64,000 nt of DNA from Hymenobacter cellulosivorans (GTDB taxonomy: Bacteria; Bacteroidota; Bacteroidia; Cytophagales; Hymenobacteraceae): contig NZ_CP095049.1 of NCBI RefSeq assembly GCF_022919135.1, positions 1,426,001-1,490,000 of the forward strand, in the 5' to 3' direction. The notes under the pieces were generated by a model that did not search any database, had not been told where the DNA came from, and saw only the letters and a program-made list of their open reading frames with translations. Made by a program: the position numbers and the translations under genes. This document shows positions 24,367 to 31,495 of the stretch, in pieces. Position 1 is the first letter of the stretch. The number at the start of each line of letters is the position of its first letter.

Positions 24367-26541
24367 ATGCAAGCAATTTGTACTATTTCTCTCACCCGCG
24401 CTGCGAAGCGCTGGCAGAAAACTTTGTGGGCCGTGGCTGGCGGCTTGCTGCTGTCCTCATCTTTGCAGGCTCAGGTTACGCCCCCGGCTTTTCCACGTAA
24501 CGAAACCTTCAAGGGCAACTCTGCCTCCAACTTCAGCTTCGGGGGCGTAGCCCGCCTCACCGGCACCGGCGGCACCAACGACCCGGTGGGCAGTGGCTAC
24601 CTGCGCCTGACCGACGCCGTGGAGAACCAGGCCGGCTACACCATTGACAACGTGGGCTTTCCTTCGTCGGCGGGCTTCACCATCTCCTTCGAGTTCTTTT
24701 CCTACGGTGGCACCACGCCCGGCGCCGACGGCTTCAGTGTTTTCTTGGTCGACGCCGATCAGCCTAGCTCCGGTTTCCGCATCGGTGCCACGGGCGGCTC
24801 CCTCGGGTATGCCCAGAAAACCGTGAACCCTCTGGCCGATGGGGTGTCCAAGGGGTACATCGGCATTGGCCTCGACGAGTTCGGTAACTATTCCAACGGC
24901 TCTGAGGGTCGCTCGGGCGGCAACGCTACGCTGGATGCCAACGGCCGGGTGCCCAATGCCATTGCCATTCGCGGGGCCGGTGATGGCTCGGCTGCTACCG
25001 ACTATCCTTACCTGACCGGTACCGCGCCCGGGGCCCTCGACTTCTCCCTGGACGTGCCTTCCGTACGGGCTCAGGCCGGCTCCGACGATTACCGCCGCGC
25101 CTTCATCGACGTGGTGCCTACCACCGTCGGTACAGTCACGACCTACCGGATTTCGGTGCGCATCCAGCATGGCAACTCCATTCGGACGGCCATCGACAAT
25201 TTCGTGGTGCCCACGCCGCCCCCAAACCTGCGGCTAGGCTTTGCCGGCTCCACAGGCGGCAGCACCAACATCCACGAGATTCGCAATCTGAATATCGTGC
25301 AGGTGCCTTTTGCCAATACCGACCTGGCTACCACGCTCTATAATGCTCCCGTAACACTAAACGTACTCAGTAACGACGTGGCCCCCGGCAGCAGCATCGA
25401 TGTTACTTCCGTTGATCTGGACCCCAGCACTGCCGGAATCCAGCCTACGTTGAACGTGCCGGGTAAAGGCCGCTTCACCGTGGATGATGCTGGTGTTGTG
25501 ACCTTTACGCCCTCGGGTACGTTTGCCGGTACGGTGATAGTGCCTTATACCATGCGCTCCATCCTGGGAGAAAACTATACGTCCAGCCCGGCCAACATCC
25601 GCGTTACGGTACAGGGTGCCGACGTGGTAGCGGCCATCGGCGGTCCGTCCTCGGCTGCCCGGGGCGCCGCAGTAACTTACTCGGTAACGACCTCCAACCG
25701 CGGTGCCACGACGGCCCTCAACGTAGTGCCCCGTCTGCAATTGCCCGCAGGCTTGGCCACGTCGGCCGTGACGGCGCCCAACGGTAACTACGACCCGGCA
25801 ACTGGTTGGGTAACCTACAACACCATTGGCTCTCTGACCAATGGGGGAGCAGCAGTGGTCAACACGGCGGTTTTCCGGGTGACCAACTCCCAGCCTGCCT
25901 CCATGACCAACCAGGCCGCGGCCACCTCCTCCGTACCCGACCCAGACCTGAGTAACAACACCAACTCAATGCTGACCAGTATAGGAGCCCCGCTGCCCGT
26001 GGAACTTACCTCCTTTACCGCTGCTGCCGATAAAGTGGATGCCGTGCTCGACTGGAAAACCGCTTCGGAAAAAAATAATGCCCGCTTCGAGGTAGAGCGT
26101 TCCTTCAACGCTACGGATTTCCAGCGTGTCGCGTCCGTAACCGGGCATGGTACTCCCACGCGGGAATCGGTGTATCAGCATCGGGATGCCCAGGTGGGCC
26201 GCTCCGGACGGCTGGTGTACTATCGGCTGCGGCAGGTAGATACCGACGGCGAGGTTTCGTTTAGCCCCGTACGCACTGTGCAGTTTACTACTGCCCGCCC
26301 GCTGGCCATTGCCGTGTATCCTAACCCCAGCACCGGCACCGCCACCCTCGACCTAACCGGCCTGCCCGCCGGGGAGTGCCAGGTGCAGCTCACCGACCTG
26401 ACCGGCCGGGTACTGCGCCGCTACGTGGCTGCCGGAGCTCAGGAGCAGCCGCTGGAAGTGGCTAATCTGGCACCGGGTGCTTACCTGCTGCAAGTGCAGA
26501 GCGCGACAAAGCAACTGGTGTTTCCGTTCGTGCGGGAATAG
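24367..26541 (+). CDS. Lectin-like surface protein with T9SS sorting domain
   Basis: 724 residues from ATG 24367. Signal peptide to about residue 36 (LQAQV). Residues about 40-320 read as a bacterial L-type lectin fold (FSFGGVARLTGTGG, ISFEFFSYGGTTPGADGFSVFLVDAD, YIGIGLDEFGNYSNGSEG), where the GADGFSVFL strand and D-E-F-G-N loop are typical metal/carbohydrate-binding features. A cadherin- or Ig-like domain (330-420), a DUF11-type repeat (about 425-530), and a C-terminal region beginning LPVELTSFTA, ending in a type IX sorting domain (IAVYPNPSTGTATLDL). Probably an exported adhesin or sugar-binding protein. Confidence 0.87.
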   Translation: MQAICTISLTRAAKRWQKTLWAVAGGLLLSSSLQAQVTPPAFPRNETFKGNSASNFSFGGVARLTGTGGTNDPVGSGYLRLTDAVENQAGYTIDNVGFPSSAGFTISFEFFSYGGTTPGADGFSVFLVDADQPSSGFRIGATGGSLGYAQKTVNPLADGVSKGYIGIGLDEFGNYSNGSEGRSGGNATLDANGRVPNAIAIRGAGDGSAATDYPYLTGTAPGALDFSLDVPSVRAQAGSDDYRRAFIDVVPTTVGTVTTYRISVRIQHGNSIRTAIDNFVVPTPPPNLRLGFAGSTGGSTNIHEIRNLNIVQVPFANTDLATTLYNAPVTLNVLSNDVAPGSSIDVTSVDLDPSTAGIQPTLNVPGKGRFTVDDAGVVTFTPSGTFAGTVIVPYTMRSILGENYTSSPANIRVTVQGADVVAAIGGPSSAARGAAVTYSVTTSNRGATTALNVVPRLQLPAGLATSAVTAPNGNYDPATGWVTYNTIGSLTNGGAAVVNTAVFRVTNSQPASMTNQAAATSSVPDPDLSNNTNSMLTSIGAPLPVELTSFTAAADKVDAVLDWKTASEKNNARFEVERSFNATDFQRVASVTGHGTPTRESVYQHRDAQVGRSGRLVYYRLRQVDTDGEVSFSPVRTVQFTTARPLAIAVYPNPSTGTATLDLTGLPAGECQVQLTDLTGRVLRRYVAAGAQEQPLEVANLAPGAYLLQVQSATKQLVFPFVRE

Positions 26542-26559
26542 AATAACCCGTTAGAAAAG

Positions 26560-26592
26560 AACAAAGCCGCTGGCACTGCCAGCGGCTTTGTT
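26560..26592 (+). terminator. Terminator after the lectin-like gene
   Basis: AACAAAGCCGCTGGCA, one central base, then its complement TGCCAGCGGCTTTGTT. Near-perfect palindrome 19 nt after the stop. Confidence 0.8.
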
Positions 26593-26776
26593 GCGTTTAA
26601 GAAGTAGGGGCAGCCTTGGCCGACAGTGGGTAGTGGAACCGGCTTTTTCAGTGACTCGTGGTCCGCAACGAAGCCGGTATGCGACGGCGTTGCCAAAACT
26701 CACGTCAACTAGGCGGCGTACCCTACAAACGTTCATCACCCGCGGAGCCGATGCCCGCGTTAGCCAGTTTTAACCT

Positions 26777-27454
26777 ATGTGCGGTCGTTATACTTTTACC
26801 ACTCCCGTTCCCGTGATTGAGGAGCGTTTCGACGCCAGCTTTCTGGAGCCCATGTCGCCAACTTATAACGCGGCCCCGTCCCAGCAATTGCCCATCATTA
26901 CCAACTCCGAGCCTGGCCGGATTCAGCTGGTGCAGTGGGGGTTGCTGCCGGGTTGGGTAAAGGATGTAAAAGCCGCGCCCAAGCCTATCAACGCCCGCGC
27001 CGAAACGCTGGCTGAAAAGCCTTCCTTTCGGCAACTACTACAGCGGCGGCGCTGCCTAGTGCTGGCCGATAGTTTCTACGAGTGGCAGCAAACTACCCCG
27101 GCTAAGAAAGGACCCAAAACGCCCCACCGCATTTTATTGCGCAACGAGCAGCCCTTTGCCTTCGCCGGCCTCTGGGATGAGTGGGTTGACCGTTCGTCGG
27201 GGGAAGTGGTGCCTACGTTTACCATCATTACCACCGAGCCCAACGAACTGATGGCCTCGCTGCACAACCGCATGCCCGTCATCTTGCCTGACCGGCGGGC
27301 AGAGTTGGCTTGGCTCGACGATGGCTCTTCCGTGACGGAGCACCAAACGCTGCTGCAGCCTTATGCGGCGAATTTGATGCAGGAGTACGTGGTAAGCACG
27401 TTGGTCAACTCGCCCGCCAACAACGACCCGAGTGTACTGGCTCCGGCAGCTTAG
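26777..27454 (+). CDS. SRAP (SOS response-associated peptidase / HMCES-like) protein
   Basis: 225 residues from ATG 26777. Catalytic Cys2 directly after Met (MCGRYTF), which must be exposed by Met removal. Other SRAP residues: YNAAPSQQLP (Asn), QWGLLPGWVKD, INARAETLAEKPSF, RCLVLADSFYEWQ (Glu) and LHNRMPVIL (His). SRAP proteins crosslink to abasic sites in single-stranded DNA and shield them. Family length matches. Stands alone; its stop overlaps that of the convergent small gene by three bases. Confidence 0.95.
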   Translation: MCGRYTFTTPVPVIEERFDASFLEPMSPTYNAAPSQQLPIITNSEPGRIQLVQWGLLPGWVKDVKAAPKPINARAETLAEKPSFRQLLQRRRCLVLADSFYEWQQTTPAKKGPKTPHRILLRNEQPFAFAGLWDEWVDRSSGEVVPTFTIITTEPNELMASLHNRMPVILPDRRAELAWLDDGSSVTEHQTLLQPYAANLMQEYVVSTLVNSPANNDPSVLAPAA

Positions 27455-27690
27455 GCTACGGCGGTAGGCGGGGCCGGCATGGGCAAAATGCCTAACCGCT
27501 TGTACGCTGGCCGCGACTTGCGCCGCTTCCGTCGCTTGGCCGCGTCGCGGTTAAAAATCTTGGAATCGGTTAAGCCCTCTGTTACGGTTGTCGTTGAAGC
27601 AGCCGCGTTGGAAGTAGCAGCCATTGTCATTGCGTCCGCTGCTTCAACACTGCTTAAAGCGAAGAGCAAGAGTAGAGAAAGTGTTTTCAT
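27451..27690 (-). CDS. Small secreted basic protein A
   Basis: 79 residues from ATG 27690 (MKTLSLLLLFALSSVEAADA). Signal peptide, then a Ser/Thr/Ala-rich stretch, and a cluster of basic residues (AAKRRKRRKSRPAYKRLG) near the C-terminus. Organised like the neighbour at 27851-28072, which suggests a duplicated small-protein family. Its stop codon overlaps the end of the SRAP gene. Function unknown; a basic cell-surface peptide is possible. Confidence 0.6.
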   Translation of the reverse strand: MKTLSLLLLFALSSVEAADAMTMAATSNAAASTTTVTEGLTDSKIFNRDAAKRRKRRKSRPAYKRLGILPMPAPPTAVA

Positions 27691-27850
27691 AGTAGCTGAG
27701 TAGGAGTGCGTAAACAATTAGTAGCAGTATTCGAGGGTAATAATATCGATAATAATGGATAAGCACAAATTAAAAGAGGTTAGTTTAAATAAATCCCTCC
27801 TGTTGTGGCGGAAATTCTGCGGCAGAGTATAAAATGTGAAAACTGAAAGC

Positions 27851-28072
27851 CTAGCGGCCAAACAGCCCACCCCGGTGGTAGCGCGTGCGGTTACCTTTGC
27901 GCCGCTTCTTGTACTTGTACTTTTTGCGCTTAAACAGACCCCAATCAGAAACCGTGGTAGCGTCATCGTTAACAACAGTGCTGGTAGAGAGTAGATTAGT
28001 AGTAGGCGAGCTAGCTTCAGCTGGAGAGGAAATGACGACCAAAGTGAGAAGGAGGGCGAAAAAAGTTTTCAT
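27851..28072 (-). CDS. Small secreted basic protein B
   Basis: 73 residues from ATG 28072 (MKTFFALLLTLVVISSPAEA). Signal peptide, Ser/Thr linker, then LFKRKKYKYKKRRKGNRTRYHRGG, a strongly basic C-terminus. Same plan as protein A, 161 nt downstream on the same strand. No known domain. AT-rich sequence separates the two, so each may have its own promoter. Confidence 0.6.
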   Translation of the reverse strand: MKTFFALLLTLVVISSPAEASSPTTNLLSTSTVVNDDATTVSDWGLFKRKKYKYKKRRKGNRTRYHRGGLFGR

Positions 28073-28181
28073 GTTGGTTTGTATTATGATTTGATGTTTT
28101 TGTCTTTTTGTGATGCAATATTAGACAATGATATGGGATAGATGCAATAAATATGTATCACATAATAATGTGAAAGCAAAA

Positions 28182-28219
28182 AGCCCCGTTGGTCAGGACG
28201 AATCCAAACCAACGGGGCT
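28182..28219 (-). terminator. Terminator for the 28240-28602 gene
   Basis: Minus strand: AGCCCCGTTGGT, 14-nt loop, ACCAACGGGGCT, followed by TTTTTGC. Perfect 12-bp stem just after the stop at 28240. Confidence 0.85.
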
Positions 28220-28239
28220 CTTAAGAAGGAAGTAAGAGA

Positions 28240-28602
28240 TTAGTGGCCCTGGTGCTCCTGGCTGCCTTTGTTTTCCTGGTTGCCTTTATTGGCCGTAGCC
28301 TTGGCTTTAGGTTCTTTTACTGGCTCAGCAGAAGTACCTGCATCATCGGCCGCATCATCACCCTGGTTTAGGGAGCGGTTGACTACAACTACCCCAACCG
28401 CAGCAATGGCGGCAATACCTAGGATAAGCTGAGTGGGCGTAAAGCGTTGAGCCGCCTTTTTGAGCAGCGTGCCCCCGTGACGCAGCAGGTCGTCAATATG
28501 GTCATGGTCGCCCTGAATAAGCACGTGGTAGGCGCTTTCGAAGGTGCGAGCCAGATCTTCGGGCATAATTTTCTCCAATTGTTGTTCCATTTGGGATTCC
28601 AT
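28240..28602 (-). CDS. Hypothetical single-helix membrane protein
   Basis: 120 residues from ATG 28602 (MESQMEQQLEKIMPEDL); ATG 28590 is an alternative. An amphipathic N-terminal part (AYHVLIQGDHDHIDDLLRHG) precedes one transmembrane helix (QLILGIAAIAAVGVVVV) and a hydrophilic Asp/Lys/Gln-rich tail (NKGNQENKGSQEHQGH). No family recognised. It ends in a strong terminator. Codon use matches neighbours. Confidence 0.62.
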   Translation of the reverse strand: MESQMEQQLEKIMPEDLARTFESAYHVLIQGDHDHIDDLLRHGGTLLKKAAQRFTPTQLILGIAAIAAVGVVVVNRSLNQGDDAADDAGTSAEPVKEPKAKATANKGNQENKGSQEHQGH

Positions 28603-28931
28603 AGCGGAGGTGTAGGTGTTGGTGGAAAAGTCGGTACAGAGTAGCGTGAAAGCCACTGAGAAGCCTGTACGCAAAAAGTCCAGGGCAGGCTACACTTTTC
28701 ATTTAGCAATTAATATTTACCAAGTAGCAGCTCAACCATCAGCCCGACTATTAACGGACAGTTCTTCCAACTTCAATATCCTGCTTAGGGCACTGCTCAT
28801 TAGCCGAAAAAGGCGAACTGCCTAGCCCACCTATCTAGCAGTAGTCGAGATGCCGTACAGACTGCAAGAAGGCACAAAAAAAGCCCCACCGCAGGAGTGG
28901 AGCTTTTTGTTGAGAAGGCAGGATAAAGGGC
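28603..28931. other. Intergenic region
   Basis: 329 nt between two minus-strand genes. Contains the terminator of the protease gene (28876-28911) and presumably the promoter of the 28240-28602 gene. Nothing else recognised. Confidence 0.45.
28876..28911 (-). terminator. Terminator of the sigma/protease operon
   Basis: AAAAAGCCCCACC, short loop, GTGGAGCTTTTT; one mismatch, with T tract on the minus strand. 21 nt after the protease stop. Confidence 0.8.
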
Positions 28932-30092
28932 CTATTCGTACACTTTCACCACGAACACATAATCCTGCAGCTTACGTATCTGCTGACGGCGTGAAGTGCC
29001 CGCTAGCTGGTTGGAGCGGGGCACATTATATGGCTGGGCCGTACCGGCATTCGACAGCGAATCCACCAACCGCATCAGATACGACGATTTGGTGGCAAAC
29101 GCGGCGCTCTGCATATCGGCCTGCCGCCCACTGATGATGCCAATCAGGTTGCCGCGGTCATCGAGTAGCGGGCCACCACTGTTGCCTGGGTTCACCGGAA
29201 TCGAAATCTGGTAGAAGGCTGTGTCACCTTCGAAGCCCGAGCGGGCGCTCAGGGAGCCTTCGCCAAATACTACGTCTTCGCGCGGGTAGCCCAAAGTGAA
29301 CACCTTCTCACCCAAATCGGCGGTGCCACGCTTGAAAGAATATGGCAAGCGGCCAAAGCCATTGAATTTCTGATCCTTAATACGCAGAATAGCCAAGTCG
29401 TGGGCCACATCGGTAAATACCGGCTCGGCGCGGTAGCGCTGCCGGTCCCGACTTTCAATCAATAGCGAGTCGGCACCCTGAATGACGTGGTAGCTGGTTA
29501 CCAGATAACCGTCGGCGGTGAGGGCAAAGCCCGTGCCGCTGAACTTGCCGGGGTTGGCTTCGGCCTCGGGCTTCGCGCCGTCAATCTGGTTGATGGCCCG
29601 GTTCATGGCTTTCTGGGTCTGCTTGATGCGCTCCACTTCGCGGCGCAGCACGGTGTAGCCGTACAGCGAGGGGCGCTGGGCCGTGCGCCACCACTCGAGG
29701 CCGAGCAAGGTGGCGAATACAGCCAGTACTGCTACCGAAGCAGCTACCATGGCTGTGGCGCGGTGTGCTCCCCAAAATGCGCGCAGTTTCCGCTCCATAG
29801 GCGAGATATACACCTGCGGCATAACGGGGTTGCCGGTTTCCACCGTTTCCCCTTCCAGCCGAACGGCTGCTTCCGCATCTATATCGGCCTGGATGGCGTG
29901 AAGCTTCCTGCGCGTAGCCAGCCGCTCACCGTAGCTGTGCAGCGTACCGGTTAGCTGGGTGAAGTCGGCGAAATTTTGGGCAAAGTTTGGATCCGCGGCC
30001 AAGCGGCGCTCCAAGTCGGTGCGCTCCCCAGCCGATAACCCACCGGTCTGGTAGGCCTCGAATAAAGCGTAATAGTCAGCTTCCGTTTTCAT
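28932..30092 (-). CDS. Anti-sigma-like / HtrA-type serine protease fusion
   Basis: 386 residues from ATG 30092. Residues 1-110 are cytoplasmic and look like an anti-sigma regulator start (YYALFEAYQTGGLSAGERTDLERRLAADPNFAQNF). One transmembrane helix spans about 113-131. A trypsin-like S1C domain follows outside: SGTGFALTADGYLVTSYHVI with His202, HDLAILRI with Asp232, and NPGNSGGPLLD with Ser305, giving a complete triad. No PDZ domain is evident. The gene is 43 nt after an ECF sigma gene. The arrangement suggests that envelope signals act on the protease, which could control release of the sigma factor, but that link is inference. Confidence 0.85.
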   Translation of the reverse strand: MKTEADYYALFEAYQTGGLSAGERTDLERRLAADPNFAQNFADFTQLTGTLHSYGERLATRRKLHAIQADIDAEAAVRLEGETVETGNPVMPQVYISPMERKLRAFWGAHRATAMVAASVAVLAVFATLLGLEWWRTAQRPSLYGYTVLRREVERIKQTQKAMNRAINQIDGAKPEAEANPGKFSGTGFALTADGYLVTSYHVIQGADSLLIESRDRQRYRAEPVFTDVAHDLAILRIKDQKFNGFGRLPYSFKRGTADLGEKVFTLGYPREDVVFGEGSLSARSGFEGDTAFYQISIPVNPGNSGGPLLDDRGNLIGIISGRQADMQSAAFATKSSYLMRLVDSLSNAGTAQPYNVPRSNQLAGTSRRQQIRKLQDYVFVVKVYE

Positions 30093-30135
30093 AGTCTGGC
30101 GCAGAGTGGGTGCCCTGCTTGCTTCCCGGGGCCGG

Positions 30136-30723
30136 CTAAAACGATTCTTCTTCCTTGTAGTGGGCGAAAAACAACTTTTTCAGGCGTACCAGGCACTTGT
30201 ATTTTTGATTCTTGGCATTGTCGGCATTGGTATAGCCAAACTCCGCCGTAAGCTGCTGCATAGACTTATCCAGCAGGTAAAAGCCTTCTAAAAGCGAACG
30301 ACAGGGCTCTCCCACGCGTTCCAGGGCCTCGCTCATCGTCGCGAAGCGCTTGTCACGCTCCTCGGCCAGGACCAAATCGGCCTCGGCACCGGTTTCGAGG
30401 TAGGGCTCATGGTCGTCGAGGCGGCCGCCGAAGCGGGTTTTCTCGGCGAGGCGCTTTAGCCAGAGGCGGCGGCACACGGCGTAGAGGTAGGTCTTGATCT
30501 GGCAGCTCAGCTCCAGGGAGCCTTCGCGGACTTTTTCATAGAATACCATCACGCCCTCCTGGTACACATCCTTGGCCTCGTCTTCGGTTCCACTGTTTTG
30601 CAGAACGTAGTGCAAGACCATCGGCAGGTGCAGACGGTAGAGCTGTGCCAGCGCCCGGTCGTCGCCCTGGCGGATAGCCGCCACGAACTCTTCATCGGTG
30701 TAGGAAGGAATTCCCTTACCCAT
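30136..30723 (-). CDS. ECF-family RNA polymerase sigma factor
   Basis: 195 residues from ATG 30723. Region 2: LAQLYRLHLPMVLHYVLQNSG, DEAKDVYQEGVMVFYEKVRE, and KTYLYAVCRRLWLKRL. Region 4: EPCRSLLEGFYLLDKSMQQLTAEFGYTNADNAKNQKYKCLVRLKKLF, whose NAKNQKYKCL segment is characteristic of a Bacteroidota ECF group. Its likely regulator is the fusion protein encoded next. A pair of inverted GGTAACC motifs (30757-30796) lies just upstream and may be its own promoter. Confidence 0.92.
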   Translation of the reverse strand: MGKGIPSYTDEEFVAAIRQGDDRALAQLYRLHLPMVLHYVLQNSGTEDEAKDVYQEGVMVFYEKVREGSLELSCQIKTYLYAVCRRLWLKRLAEKTRFGGRLDDHEPYLETGAEADLVLAEERDKRFATMSEALERVGEPCRSLLEGFYLLDKSMQQLTAEFGYTNADNAKNQKYKCLVRLKKLFFAHYKEEESF

Positions 30724-30756
30724 TCGCTTTGTCGGTTAATACAGTGCGGGCCCTTT

Positions 30757-30796
30757 GGTAACCCGCGAAAAATATTTTTTCTACAGTCGGGTTACC
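30757..30796. promoter_or_regulatory. Inverted GGTAACCCG motifs between sigma gene and lipoprotein gene
   Basis: GGTAACCCG (30757-30765) and CGGGTTACC (30788-30796), separated by 22 nt of AT-rich DNA. GGTAACC resembles the -35 element of several ECF promoters, so the two copies could drive divergent transcription of the sigma operon and the 30859 lipoprotein. It could also be one hairpin or operator. Confidence 0.45.
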
Positions 30797-30858
30797 TTCT
30801 TAAAAAGACGGTATGAAGGGCGTTTTTCAGACTAAAATTTTCCAAACGTAACACCAAA

Positions 30859-31104
30859 ATGAAGAATCTCCTGAAGGTTTCTGCCCTGGCTCTCGTATTC
30901 GCTACCACGCTTGCTTCGTGCGAGTCGAAGACTGCTGAAACCACCGAGACCACGACTGTTGAAGCTCCTGCTACGGAAGCTACCACCACTACTACGGATT
31001 CGGCTTCGAGCACGACTATGTCGGCTGACACCACGGCTGCTGCTGCTCCTGCTGCTACCACCACCGAGGCTTCGACCACCACGACCACGACCGAGCAGAA
31101 GTAA
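30859..31104 (+). CDS. Thr/Ala-rich small lipoprotein
   Basis: 81 residues from ATG 30859. Lipoprotein signal ending in LASC (Cys20). The mature part is almost only Thr, Ala, Glu and Ser (ETTETTTVEAPATEATTTTTD), probably disordered and surface-exposed. Divergent from the ECF sigma gene across the inverted GGTAACC motifs, so it may belong to that regulon. Followed by a strong terminator. Confidence 0.72.
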   Translation: MKNLLKVSALALVFATTLASCESKTAETTETTTVEAPATEATTTTTDSASSTTMSADTTAAAAPAATTTEASTTTTTTEQK

Positions 31105-31137
31105 TTACGCGCCAGCTTTGGCTGGCTTGTATTCTGC

Positions 31138-31175
31138 AAACGGCCCGATTCTCCAGCTGGAGAGTCGGGCCGTTT
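31138..31175 (+). terminator. Terminator of the small lipoprotein gene
   Basis: AAACGGCCCGA at 31138-31148 pairs with TCGGGCCGTTT at 31165-31175; the inner CTCCAGCTGGAG adds a second stem. Followed by CTGTTTG. Confidence 0.82.
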
Positions 31176-31237
31176 CTGTTTGTCAGGGAGTTAGCGCAAA
31201 TTATAATACTTAATAGATTAAATATTTAATTATTTTA

Positions 31238-31489
31238 ATGCAATATTTGTGGCTGCATTTTCTCAAGCTATTGTTATCCGCTTTGCCCAAGTCTATCCTT
31301 CCCAATCCTTCGCCCTCCTCTTTCTCCGACCCGGAAGAAATGAAGGTAAGTGGTGCACCTGCTTCGGCTTTGGCCTCACAGGAAGCTGAGCTTTCGTCCT
31401 CCCCAGCCCGGGTGTTGGCCGTGGGCGAATATTTGGTAGGTGATGCAGAAGACACCTTGCTAAACGGGCACCCAGATATCCGCTACTAA
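31238..31489 (+). CDS. Possible small hypothetical protein
   Basis: 83 codons from ATG 31238, or 49 from the internal ATG at 31340. The first half is hydrophobic then Ser/Pro-rich, the second half acidic (VLAVGEYLVGDAEDTLLNG). No domain; third-position bias is modest. It fills the 390-nt gap between the lipoprotein and the next operon and ends 6 nt before the convergent gene. I cannot exclude chance; otherwise this gap holds only the terminator at 31138. Confidence 0.3.
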   Translation: MQYLWLHFLKLLLSALPKSILPNPSPSSFSDPEEMKVSGAPASALASQEAELSSSPARVLAVGEYLVGDAEDTLLNGHPDIRY

Positions 31490-31495
31490 AGTCTG

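Noticed and set aside
28932..30092. Classical DegP/HtrA protease
   Set aside because: It lacks a signal peptide and PDZ domains; a cytoplasmic region and an internal membrane helix precede the protease domain.
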